DNA of 64,000 nt from Mixophyes australis. Taxonomy: Eukaryota; Chordata; Amphibia; Anura; Limnodynastidae. The stretch covers positions 60,305,289 through 60,369,288 of the forward strand of contig JAVHZZ010000003.1 in NCBI GenBank assembly GCA_036250195.1. The letters run 5' to 3'. The notes beneath the pieces are model-generated. The model saw nothing but the letters and a program-made list of their open reading frames with translations, had not been told where the DNA came from and ran no database searches. The position numbers and the translations under genes were made by a program. Below, in pieces: positions 12,801 through 23,125 of this stretch (positions are counted from its first letter, which is position 1; the number at the start of each line of letters is the position of its first letter).

Positions 12801-14264
12801 AGTGTATTACACTAAATCTGTCCAACATAGCATGGTCAATACAAATGATCATAAAACAATATTATTGAATGATAATAATTGGCCATCCTTTTCAATTAAA
12901 TAGCATATAGACTAAGAACACCTGATTTGAAACGTATCCAGTAACCAATACAAGGAAAACACTACAGGGCAAACTGGTCAATATTAAAGACCAGGAACAT
13001 TGTCAGACTTTACTTTCCATGGACATATTTTCAAAAACTGTCACTGTTCCTGTAACTCGCTGATAGTTGTCAAGTATGTAATATGTTCTTTCACATACAC
13101 AAGCTACAAAACTGGGACAACTAATCCTGTGGTTATTTGGGATTTTCAAGGCTGGAATATATTTAAAACTAACCTTAAATTGTCAGTTAATCTGGTAAAT
13201 CCCTCTTGCAGCAGAAAGAAGAGATATCAATGTTGGCACAACTACTTCCCTGCCCATATTGACTGTTAAAATGTTACTGAATAGAACATAGATAATCTGC
13301 TATATTTCCCATAATTACTTTCTGCACATGTAGCTACCTAGCATGAAATATAGTTTGCACAAATATTATCCAGTCACTGTATTATTTCACTGTCATGCTG
13401 AGGCATGTTGCCAATACTATGATGAATGTTCGTTTTCTTTATTATTTTGGTGCGCATTACTTAACACTTACACTGCAGAACCAAGCTGTGTGTTTCATCA
13501 TTTTTCATATTAGTCTAACACGTTGCAGCAGCAGAGAGATGGATGACTGCTCTTCTACCAACATAAAGAGCTAAAATCAGCCATGCTTAGCCCTCACAGC
13601 CTGACACTTTGAGGAATAACCACTTTCAGATGCTGTAATGTCTGAGCTTGTAAAGAAATGTCCTGATTTAAAAGAATAAGCCTCTAGGCATCTTAAGATT
13701 GGTTTTCTGCCTCCTCAACATGTTCGCTTTGGACCAGCCAAGTCTCATAGGTCTTTGCAGGCCCTTGTTCGTTTGTAGAAGACTCACAAACCGACATCTT
13801 GGAGGAAATTCATGTCCCCTGGCAAAATATATCTGTTTTTCTCTAAATAGGTATATTGATTGAAATTGATGCAGAATTTCAACTTTACCATCTGAGAATC
13901 ACAGATTACCTATCTCCCCTTCTCTGCACTATATTGGATTTAATTAGTGTCAGGACTAATGTTAGGCAGAGGAAACAGTTGCCTTGAATGCAAAGAGTTT
14001 GGAAGGAGAAAAAGTGTAGATTCAGTATTGCATACAATTTCGCAGAGGCAGTAAAGTGGAAATTCTCTGCTCTCCAATACCCTCTCAGATTAATTTAATT
14101 TCAGACAACAGTATTATGTAGGTCATGTGTGAGGAATTAATGTATGACATTGGAGGAATTTTGGCATCTGTTAGCATCTTTGAAAAATTCTTCAAACATC
14201 CAGAGTATACCAAGAAAAATCCGTAGGTTGGCCTCCTCCAGGAAGTCCAATGTAAGCTTGGCTA
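9864..14264. other. Intergenic, no gene recognised
   Basis: 4.4 kb without a supportable gene. A short imperfect TG run lies near 11127-11144. Open frames here are all short and unsupported. The GC-richer stretch at about 12420-12600 may be an old repeat that I cannot identify. Confidence 0.5.
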
Positions 14265-15120
14265 ATCATAATCATCATCATCATCAACATTTATTTATAT
14301 AGCGCCATCAAATTCCGTAGCGCTTTACAAATGGGAACAGACATTAATAAGACAATGCTTTGTAATACATACAGACAGAGAGGTAAGAGAACCCTGCTCG
14401 CAAGCTTATAATCTATAGGACAATGGGAATTTGAAACACAAGGACATGTGCTACATCATATTGCACAATGGACCAGCTAGAATGCAAAGGCAAAAGTACT
14501 GAGTGGGCTCTGTGTGTGGCAATGTTGGTCAGAGACTTGTTGTCTTGTGTTAGCTGTGTAGAGGGTGGTAATAGGGTAATCTAGGGAGATTAAGATGGTG
14601 GTTGAGGAATATCATAAGCTTGTCTGAAGAGGTGGGTTTTCAGAGAACGCTTGAAGGTTTGAAGACTAGAGGAAAGTCTAACTGTGCGAGGGAGGGAATT
14701 CCACAAATTGGGTGCACCCCAGAAAAAGTCCTGTAACCGAGAATGGGAGGATGTGATGAGAGTGGAGGAGAGATGCAGATCTTGTGTAGAATGGAGGTGT
14801 CGAGTTGGGAGATATTTCGAGACAAGTGAGGAAATGTATGTCGGTGCAATTTTGTTGATGGCCTTGTATGTTAGTGGAAGAATTTTATATTGGATTCGTT
14901 GAAATACAGGCAGCCAATGTAGAGACTGACAGAGTAGCTCAGCAGAGGAAGTACGGTTAGCAAGGAAAATCAATCTAGCCGCTGCACGCAATTTAGATTG
15001 TAGGGGTTCAAGTCTGACTTTGGGAAGACCAGTAAGGAGGGAATTGCAATAGTCGATGCGGGAGAAGAGTGCATGAATTAATGTTTTTGCGGTGATCGAT
15101 GGATCATTTGAGGTTTCACA
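14265..15120 (-). pseudogene. 5'-truncated L2/CR1-like LINE, RT C-terminus and 3' tail
   Basis: The minus-strand frame stays open from about 15115 to the stop at 14590. It encodes the conserved region after the reverse transcriptase catalytic core of L2/CR1-type LINEs: SRIDYCNSLLTGLP, then LHWLPVFQRIQYKILPLTYK, then WNSLPRTVR and KRSLKTHLFRQAY near the C-terminus. The apparent start at 14991 is TTG in mid-frame and is not a real start. The RT active site and endonuclease are absent, as expected for a 5'-truncated insertion. The 3' UTR ends on the minus strand with AAAGCGCTACGG, GGCGCTATATAAATAAATG and a (GAT)n tail at 14265-14300. That tail resembles the SINE tails in this window. Clade assignment is by recognition and is not tree-based. 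Confidence 0.85.
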
Positions 15121-15299
15121 AAGATTATTGTTTCCGTAAAATGTCTTGTCATTATCATCACTGTTTATTTATAAGGACACACAAATCTCTGCAGCACTGG
15201 ACGGTTGGTAAAACAAAACAGTTCTAACACTCACTATTCCACTGATCACCTGCAGGACAACTGGACTCGAGTCTCTGAAATAATCCTTTACCTCTGCTA

Positions 15300-15640
15300 C
15301 AGATCTGGTGCACACTGACATTTCCTATCAGCTTGGAGGTAGATGGCTCAGACATGGTGGTAAGTCCCGGTCAGTCTCAATGACAGGGAACAAAGTATGC
15401 GCATTTTTCTCCAGAAAGTTTCAGCTGGCAGGGAAGAATTACGCCATTGGAGACAGAAAGCTGTATGCTTTAAATTTGGTGGCGGTTTAAACTTCAGTCA
15501 CAGTGTGTAATGGTCATAAGAACCTGGAATATATTAAGACAGAATGGAGATTCATCTCAAGTTGCAGAAACCGTTTGGCCAATCAGGATCCTAAAACTTA
15601 TGATATTATCCAGCAGTATCTAGATATCAGAACTGTGATG
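15300..15640 (+). pseudogene. Gypsy RNase H fragment
   Basis: Plus-strand translation gives CAFFSRKFQLAGKNYAIGDR followed by LYALNLVAV and a stop, then further on HKNLEYIKTEWR. These match the Ty3/Gypsy RNase H signatures FFSRRFLPAERNYGIGDKEL and DHKNLLYLRTA of the intact copy at 21435-23189. The frame is broken between the two blocks. It is opposite in strand to the other Gypsy copies. Confidence 0.6.
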
Positions 15641-16179
15641 AATTGTTGTCTCCAGTGCAAGGATGGGGCTAAAATAATAAAAAAACAAATATTTATAAAA
15701 TAAACTTTAATTGAATCTTAATTGAATAAAAGACTCCCCAATACACTTATTTATTAAATAAAAAACATATAAAACATAAACAAATACAAATTCTCTTTTC
15801 TGCTTTTTTGATCTATTGTTGTCTGAATGGAAAAAAAAAATTTCTCTGTGGATTGAATGTAGTCCAAATGGAAAACTCTAACTCTGAATCCCATGGGGAA
15901 AGCATTGCGGTAGAAGGATTATCTCACCGCAGCTTACCTGCTCTCCCTTATCACAAATATGACTCTCTCCGATTTTAATCTTAAAGGAATATTCACATCG
16001 TCAATCAACAAACCATTTAAACTGAGAAACAGATTGAGTCAAAGAAGACCGCACCATTTTCCACACTTCTGCATGAACCGCTGAGTAGAATGTTGGACCT
16101 CAGGTACATCAGACGTCTGCAGAGAAAAAAAAGATTTCGGGTTAAACCCGTAAACACACAGAAATAAAATGTCAACACC
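15641..16179. other. Intergenic, AT-rich
   Basis: No gene recognised. Possibly more decayed Gypsy sequence, but nothing readable. Confidence 0.4.
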
Positions 16180-16800
16180 CTGGAAGATGTGTTTGAAGGA
16201 TTATTACAAGCAAGTGCTGCCAAAGCAAGTACTCCAAACCGTCACCTGAAAACAGGTCTGAAACACAACATCTCAGTTATAGCTCTAGGGTTGATTGGTG
16301 CATTCGGTCTGTCCAATGGTCTGTGGAATAAAAATAAAAATCAATCACCAATTCCGAACAAAAAGTTTTCTAATATCTGTAAATGAGCTGGGACCCTCTG
16401 TCAGAAACAATATCTACAGGGGTACCATGTAATCTGACAAAATGGTGAACAAAAAGTAAGGCCAGAACCTTAGCAGAAGGGGCACAAAAAAATCCCCAAC
16501 TCCCCAGATAGTGTTTTACCCCATAATAGGAGGTATTTTAACTTTAAAATCCATAGACTATTAACTTTTTATCTTGAACACCGTTTGAAAAAACAAGTTA
16601 ATAGTCTTGCCGATGTCAGGATGTCTCATCCTGTCACGGAATTCTGACAAAGAAGTTCAGGTACAAACACAAAATGAAAGAGATCCTATTCAGGAGCCTT
16701 CCCCATGTTAGGAAGGATCTTACCCGAAAGATCCTGAGTCAAGACTGCCAAAATCTGAGAGAGAGAAATAATAGGCATTTTTTTCAGAAACCTCTGCATG
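16180..16800 (-). pseudogene. Decayed Gypsy integrase region
   Basis: The plus strand at 16290-16430 (for example CGGTCTGTCCAATGGTCTGT and GGGACCCTCTGTCAGAAACA) corresponds to the antisense of Gypsy integrase, matching the spacing of TCTCAGTAGCCCCATTGGAC and GATCCCCTATCGGAGACAAT at about 22180-22300 in the intact copy. These code for the HPQSNG-type region and the SDRG region around the second catalytic Asp. The downstream part, with GATGTCAGGATGTCTCATCC near 16610, fits the integrase zinc-binding region. No open frame survives. Confidence 0.5.
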
Positions 16801-17152
16801 TTCCTGTACCCTGATCCCTATGTAAGTGAAGTTAAAGATACAATAGGATACAGGTAGAAGCTGAAGACAGAATAGTCAGAGATCAGGTCACCGAGGAGTC
16901 ACCTCTCACATCACAAGACACAATCACAAATAGTAACGTTCATTGGCAGGGGCAGGCTGGACTAGGGGACAGGGGCATCTGCCCCAGCACTGGCCCCATA
17001 GTGGGCTACCTTCCCAATAGGCCGCTGAGCCAAGTCTAAAATTTACCAGCCCTCCACTGTTCACTTATATTTTACTTTATAACAATCCATTAAGAATGCC
17101 TGCCCGAAGGTCTTTGACCTCCTTTTAGAAGGCACAAGATATGTGACCTTTG
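16801..17152. other. Intergenic
   Basis: No gene recognised; GC-richer around 16940-17020. Confidence 0.4.
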
Positions 17153-17475
17153 TTGATCATCAAGGTGGCTAAGTGGTTAGCACTTCTGCCTCACAGCGCT
17201 GGGGTCATGAGTTCAATTCCCGACCATGGCCTTATCTGTGTGGAGTTTGTATGTTCTCCCCGTATTTGCGTGGGTTTTCTCCGGGTTCTCCGGTTTCCTC
17301 CCACACTCCAAAAACATACTGGTAGGTTAATTGGCTGCTATCAAAATTGACCTGTGTATGTGTGTTATCGAATTTAGACTGTAAGCTCCAATGGGGCAGG
17401 CACTGATGTGAATGAGTTCTCTGTACAGCGCTGCGGAATCAGTGGCGCTATATAAATAAATGGTGATGATGATGA
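17153..17475 (+). mobile_element. tRNA-derived SINE, full length
   Basis: The head contains an A-box-like GTGGCTAAGTGGTTAGCA (about 17164-17181) and a B-box-like GAGTTCAATTCCCG (about 17210-17223), the internal Pol III promoter of a tRNA-derived SINE. The body follows with CTCCGGTTTCCTCCCACACT, then a tail with TGTAAGCTCCAATGGGGCAG, CAGCGCTGCGGAATC, GGCGCTATATAAATAAATGG and a (GAT)n run. The tail is related to the 3' end of the LINE at 14265-15120, pointing to mobilisation in trans by that LINE type. The other copies at 399-648 and 54597-54935 are on the minus strand. Confidence 0.85.
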
Positions 17476-18240
17476 TCCTTGCTTATTGGCTCCTTTACAG
17501 TCCATGCTGCGTGATTGGTCTGATTCTCCCATGGACACAAATTATTCAGTAAATTTGGGACAAAACTCTAAAATTTTATAGAACTTGAGAATTGTCTGAA
17601 CCTATGTGGATAATAAAATATTACAAGTATTAAAGTAATTCTATCGTTTTAAAATAAGCATTGCCCAATCAATTGTATGTGTGTCCAAAGCACATGGTGG
17701 TTTATTTTAACAGATGTAAATAGTCAACAATTCAATACATTATTATATAATGATAAAGTACAGTACAGCACAGCCAATACCAAAAGATAATATATACATA
17801 CCGCTGCAATCGCATGCGCTCGCTGCGCACCCACGGGACCCGATGGACAGTATTCTGTATAGAATACTGTGTCAGAGTTGACTGAGGCCCCAGTGAGATG
17901 CAGCTAATATATATACAGTCAGTGTTTCATTGTGAACAATAGAGATGACGTAGATTGTTTCTATAGGTCCAGACGTTGGGTGGGTCCAGGCCAGACAGGT
18001 AATAGGTTGATTCAATCTAAGGAATCCAAAGGTGGGGGTCTTCTCTCCAGGGGGTCTGCTCCTTTCATAGCCAATATCATACAAAGGTTTACTCTCTAAT
18101 ATCAATAACTAAAGTATGCAATGTGCGATCTCTCCGCTGACTGCACCGGACAGCTGCTGATGATTAGGGCTTCAATATGATATCAGGCATGACACCTTTT
18201 CTATTACCTAAACCTTTAATAACACTACAATGTACATATA

Positions 18241-18247
<7 letters not shown>
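17476..18247. other. Intergenic
   Basis: No gene recognised. Confidence 0.5.

Positions 18248-18299
<52 letters not shown>
18248..18299. repeat. (AT)n microsatellite
   Basis: About 26 uninterrupted AT dinucleotides. An open frame crossing it reads as an alternating Tyr-Ile run and is an artefact of the repeat. Confidence 0.98.
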
Positions 18300-18302
<3 letters not shown>

Positions 18303-19040
18303 TAATAATAAACCGAATACTATCTGCTCCTGAATTACAGTGTAACAGAACCAATATGAAATTATATAAATAACTAACTGTTGTAATGAAGTGTGTGCAT
18401 TCGTATTTTACCGTGCGAACGCACCACGTCACGTAACACGTGGCGTACGCTTCGCAATACGCACGGCAAACCAATATTAAATCAATATACTTTCGTTCAT
18501 CCAATTATACGACTTCAACACAAGTCACCTTAGGTGTTCTGTATATGGTCACAGAACACCTCAGTGGCAGCTAATCCTTATATTTAATATTTTGCTTTGC
18601 AGTAGAGACACATTATTCCCATTATAAATACACACACTTAACAAATGGTAATGTAGTTATTTGGGAACTTCATTTTACTGAGTGATCTTATATACATCTC
18701 CTGGTGATCATAACATGACCTTATTCATTTCTTTGGGTAACATTGAATCAATAGATTCAAATTAAATGAGACATCTAGTAACTGAGGGTTGTAGACAAAC
18801 ACTATATTTTATTATACAATAAACAGTGTTGATATTTTATGTTAATATAACAAAGGAGGACACTGTTATTTTTTTATTCATTTAACCTTCTTTAATATAT
18901 TTGTCTTAATCTCTATGGCACATTATTCAATCCTCAACCTCACAATGCTGCAGTTTCTGTATCAGTAGGCATTTGTGTGTCAGTATTTATATCTCCCTAT
19001 CAGTAATCAACTCCATATGGCATGCCGAGGTAACCTGTAT
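18300..19040. other. Intergenic, AT-rich
   Basis: No gene recognised. Confidence 0.5.
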
Positions 19041-19047
19041 TTCTTCC

Positions 19048-19130
19048 GCTGCTGTAGAACTACAAGTCCCAGCAAGCTTTGCACCATTTTGGCTGACATG
19101 GTATTATAGGACTTGTAGTTCCACAACAAC
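19048..19130. repeat. Short foldback MITE
   Basis: Inverted ends GTAGAACTACAAGTCCCAG and GGACTTGTAGTTCCAC flank about 45 bp. The word GAACTACAAGTCCCAGCA is a common end of short vertebrate MITEs. Confidence 0.6.
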
Positions 19131-19380
19131 TGGAGAGAAATATTTTGCCTACCTCAAGCCTTTGGTGTCAAACACACTATCATTTTACATAATGGACAAT
19201 GTACCTCTGATTATAAATTATAAGGATATTACCAGTCACGGTAGAGTATAATGAGAATTTTATACAGGTGACTATTTATATATGTAATAATTTACATTAA
19301 GTGGTTCATTATTCCATCTAATGCACAAAGTTTGCTTTAAAAACTAAATCCTGAAATCTACATACCACACGGACATCCAT

Positions 19381-19645
19381 TAGATGGACAAAAGTATTCG
19401 GACGCTTGACCATTACACCAACAGGGACTGTAATGACATTGTATTCAAATACATATACTTTAATATGGAGTTGGTTCCCCTTTTGCAGCGATAACAGCTT
19501 CCACTTTTCTTGGAAGGCTTTCCACAAGATGTTGGAGTGTTCTGTGGGAATTTGTGCCCATTCATTCTTTAGAGCAGGCACTGATGTTGGACGAGAAGGC
19601 CTGGCTCACAATCTCCGTTCCAGTTTATCCCAAAGGATATTTGCA
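19381..19645 (-). pseudogene. Tc1-like transposase C-terminus and 3' end
   Basis: The plus strand begins with a Tc1-type terminal sequence, TGGACAAAAGTATTCGGACG. The minus-strand frame in 19318-19581 reads ALKNEWAQIPTEHSNILWKA, the helical C-terminal segment after the third catalytic residue in Tc1-like transposases. Plus-strand blocks such as CGAGAAGGCCTGGCTC (about 19590) continue the antisense of the transposase. The DDE core and the other terminus are missing. Confidence 0.75.
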
Positions 19646-20039
19646 TATAGTATATAGTAACTATCTTGACTGATCCTTGTTAATTAATACTGTGATTCAA
19701 TTGGTTTTAGTGCCAGTATGAAGTTTGAAAAATGTAACTTTCACTAACTACTCCAGAACCTTGTATCAGTTGTATAACAGACAAACCCCTGAGTGGGAGA
19801 CAATCTGCCACCAGCAGTTCCCCATTATTAGTCTAATGACAGCTGTACATTCTGTTGTGAGCATAAAAGTATATAAGAAAGTATGTTTTACATCTATTGT
19901 ATTTGTGGAATTAAATAATGCTCAATTTCGGATAATTATTATTTTGCTCTATCCACCCAATACTGAAAGTTAAGATCCATAAATGTACTTCAGTTAATTG
20001 TCTTCTAACAATAATAACCATAGTGTGGGTGTGTTAATG
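19646..20039. other. Intergenic
   Basis: No gene recognised. Confidence 0.4.
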
Positions 20040-20137
20040 TGATACAGAGGCTCCAATCAAGCAAGAACTGATGTGAATGATTACATGTTCTCCGTACAGT
20101 GCTACAGAACACTTAGGCGCTATATGTAAAAAAAAGG
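20040..20137 (+). repeat. Decayed SINE/LINE tail
   Basis: GGCTCCAATCAAGCAAGAAC, CTGATGTGAATGA, TCTCCGTACAGTGCTACAGA and TAGGCGCTATATGTAAA appear in the same order and spacing as in the tail of the SINE at 17153-17475, with many substitutions. Confidence 0.65.
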
Positions 20138-20595
20138 AATAAGTAAATATCATATGTGAAAAATGGTTCCCAAAAGTTACTTACATTTCAGCCTCTCCTG
20201 GCACTCTTGTCGCTGCCCCCTTGTTCTTCACAATGTCAACGCTAATGTTTTGTCCATCTATATGAAAAAAAACTGTTGGCAGGAGGGAGGAGAATGCAGT
20301 TATGTATCCTTTGCTGACAGCACACTGCCTGTGGGTGTTTGTAGGCTCAATGTGAGTAGCTGTGGGAACATGTAGGGAGCTTGTGCACCTTAAGTAAGTA
20401 ACCTTTTTTTGATGAGGTCTCATTTAGTATATTTTAGTCAAAACAGGATTTTCAGTTTTGGGTGTAAATTACGTTTTAGCGCTCTAGGCAAACCAGTGAC
20501 ATAGCTGGAGGTCCGTGGGCTCTGGTACAAAGTCTCAGTCAGAGCTACCTCATATCTCCATTACTTATAACAAGTAATTAATAAATTGTGATTTA
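20138..20595. other. Intergenic
   Basis: No gene recognised. Confidence 0.4.
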
Positions 20596-20957
20596 TAACA
20601 TGTAGCACCCATATCCACCAACTACCTGGATCCAGGAACTAGCAAAGTGTCTGTTATCACCAACTACCTGAAGCCAGGAAGTAGCACAGTGCCTGTTATC
20701 AACAACTATCTGGAACCAGGAACTAGCACAGTGCCTGTTATCTCCAACTACCTGAAGCCAGGAAGTAGCACAGTGCCTGTTATCAACAACTATCTGGAAC
20801 CAGGAACTAGCACAGTGCCTGTTATCACCAGTTACCTGAAGCCAGGAAGTAGCACAGTGCCTGTTATCACCAGTTACCCAAAGCCAGGAAGTAGCACAGT
20901 GCCTGTTATCACCAGATACCAGAAGCCAGGAAAAAGCACAGTGCCTGTTATCCCCAG
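20596..20957. repeat. 42-bp minisatellite, left block
   Basis: About eight units of 42 bp, each containing CCAGGAAGTAGCACAGTGCC and a TGTTATC end. As the unit is a multiple of three, the array is open in several frames and reads as a 14-residue repeat on either strand; this is not evidence for coding. The array is interrupted at 20957 by the Gypsy element and resumes in phase at 26095. Confidence 0.95.
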
Positions 20958-21401
20958 TGTAACAGATTCTGGATACTATATTACTAATCTTGATTAGCAC
21001 TGGCTTACCTGAGGTGCGGAGTCTAACGATCTCCCCGGTGTTCACCAAGAACCGCCGCAAGGCGGGGTGGGCTTCGCTGCCAGGAGTCGCAGGTCGCGGT
21101 CCCCAGGTTCGCCTCAAGATGTAGTATAGCGGAGTGAAGCGGTGGTAGCGGAGTCAAACAAGCCGGTTCGGTACACAGGAATGGAGTCAGGCAGAATCAG
21201 AAGGCAACTCGGAGTCAACAAGCCAGGTTCAGTACACGGGTCACAAGAATAGGAGAATGGTCAGCAAGCCGGGTCGGTACACAGGGAACGGAGAGCCAGG
21301 GAAGTCAGATAGGCAGAGATCAGCACACAGAAAGACACTGGAAGCTGGAAGACACTGCAATCCACGAAGAGCAGGAGCCAGGAACAGGTAAGTGCGTGAC
21401 A
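20958..21401 (-). mobile_element. Gypsy chromovirus 3' LTR
   Basis: 444 bp, starting TGTAACAGATTCTGG and ending GTAAGTGCGTGACA on the plus strand, so TG...CA in both readings. It differs from the LTR at 25651-26094 at 8 positions by my count, with no length change. It is preceded on the plus strand by CCCAG (20953-20957), which is repeated after the other LTR. The element's polypurine tract adjoins at 21402-21413. Confidence 0.97.
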
Positions 21402-21413
21402 GTACCCCCTGCC
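21402..21413 (-). promoter_or_regulatory. Polypurine tract of Gypsy element
   Basis: The minus strand reads GGCAGGGGGTAC directly upstream of the 3' LTR, the expected position of the primer for plus-strand DNA synthesis. Confidence 0.75.
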
Positions 21414-21434
21414 ATAAAGGTGGACTCCGAACAC

Positions 21435-23125
21435 CTAATAGGGTTTCAAAGGAAATTTTTTATGGAAGGATTTAAGTAGACGGGGAGCATGTAGATCAAT
21501 GGCTCTTACCCATGAGCGCTCTTCAGGGCCGTAACCCTTCCAATCTACCAAGAACTGTATGGCACCTTGAACTTTACGAGAATCTAGGATAGTTTTATTC
21601 TCGTTTTCAACTTGATCCCGATCCACAGCAGGAGGAGGAGTTCTGGATGAGGTGGAGAATCTGTTGGTTACCATCGGTTTTAACAAGGAGACATGGAAGA
21701 CATTGGGTATGCGTAAAGAGGGAGGCAGACTCAATCTAAAGGCTACGGGATTAATAATCTCAGATATAGCGAATGGGCCAATAAACTTGGGAGCAAATTT
21801 TTTACTGGGAACCTTTAAACGAATGTTCTGGGTGGATAACCATACCCTGTCACCAACTGAAAAACTTGGAGTCATTCTTCTCCTTTTATCGTAGAATTTT
21901 TTGGAACGAGTAGTTGCTTGCTTTAAATTTGTCTTGGTTTGTTCCCAAATATCAGAGAAGTTACGAAACAGAGAGTCCACTGCTGGAACTTCAAAAGATG
22001 AAACTTGAGAGAAGGTGGGTAGTCTAGGATGGCAGCCATACAGAACAAAAAAGAGGGAGTTAGAGATGGCCTCATGGAAATGGTTGTTATGGGCGAACTC
22101 GGCCCAAGGGAGAAAATCCACCCAGTTGTCTTGGTTACTAGAGATAAATATTCTTAGAAACTTTTCTAAATCTTGGTTGGTTCTCTCAGTAGCCCCATTG
22201 GACTGGGGATGATATGCGGAAGAAAAGTCAAGCTTAATCCCGGATTTATTGCAAAAAGACCGCCAAAATTTTGATATGAATTGTGATCCCCTATCGGAGA
22301 CAATATGTTGAGGACAGCCATGGAGGCGAAATATTTCTTTAATAAAAATATCGGCTAAGGAGGAGGAAGAAGGAAGGCCTTTGAGAGCAATAAAGTGGGC
22401 TGTTTTAGAGAAGCGATCCGTGACTACAAGCACTACAGTACAGGATTTGGAAGGGGGAAGGTCCGTGATAAAATCCATGGAGATCTGTGACCAAGGGTAA
22501 TCAGGAATGGGTAATGGGAGCAAGCATCCATAAGGCTTCTTCCTTGAGGTCTTGTGTTGAGCACATTTGGAACAAGCAGCAACAAATCTCTTCATATCCT
22601 CCAGCAAGGAAGGCCACCAGTAGCTTCGGGACAATAAGTCCCAGGTCTTGCGAATGCCGGCATGCCCAGAGAAGAGTGAGTGATGAGCCCAGTGAAGGAG
22701 CCGGGTGCGTAGATGTGGCAAGATGAATGTTTTGACTGGAGGACAACCCTTTTTCAGGTGTGTAGCTGCCAATACTTGACATGGATTTACAATGAATTTA
22801 TTATCTTCCGAGAATTCCATGTCAGCTGGATCAAAAGAGCGAGATAAGGCGTCTGCCTTCGTATTCTTAGATCCCGAGTGAAAAGTGATGTTGAAATCCA
22901 AGCGTGAGAAGAATAAGGACCACCTTGCTTGTCGAGGGTTTAGACATCGAGCAGTGCGTAAGTAAAGCAAATTCTTATGGTCGGTATATATGGTGATAGG
23001 AAATTGCGCTCCTTCTAGTAAATGTCTCCATTCAGAGAGAGCCAACTTGATGGCCAGGAGCTCTTTGTCGCCAATCCCGTAATTCCTCTCAGCAGGTAAA
23101 AAGCGACGGGAAAAGAATCCTGCAG
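21435..23125 (-). CDS. pol: Gypsy pol, RNase H (C-terminal part)-integrase-chromodomain
   Basis: This is the downstream part of a chromovirus Pol. The open frame runs 23189-21435 (584 codons), but the first 23 residues are a wrong-frame reading; real homology begins at GFFSRRFLPAERNYGIGDKE. Following parts are RNase H (TDHKNLLYLRTA, KADALSRSF), the integrase zinc finger (H170, H176, C206, C209), and the integrase core with D239 (MDFITDLP), D299 (VSDRGSQF) and E335 (NGATERTNQD). A GPF motif (FIGPFAISEI) follows at about 469, then a chromodomain at about 526-575 (FLVDWKGYGPEERSWV). Integrase inserts the cDNA; the chromodomain is thought to direct integration by binding histone marks. It is separated from the upstream part by a one-base insertion near 23121-23125 and otherwise looks functional. 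Tf1/sushi-group membership is inferred from domain order and chromodomain. Confidence 0.95.

Noticed and set aside
17153..17230. A functional tRNA gene
   Set aside because: It has A- and B-box-like words but no proper cloverleaf, and it continues into a SINE body and tail.
20596..20997. Long open frames over the 42-bp repeats as a repetitive protein
   Set aside because: The unit length is divisible by three, so the array is open in several frames on both strands; there is no start context or conserved flank.
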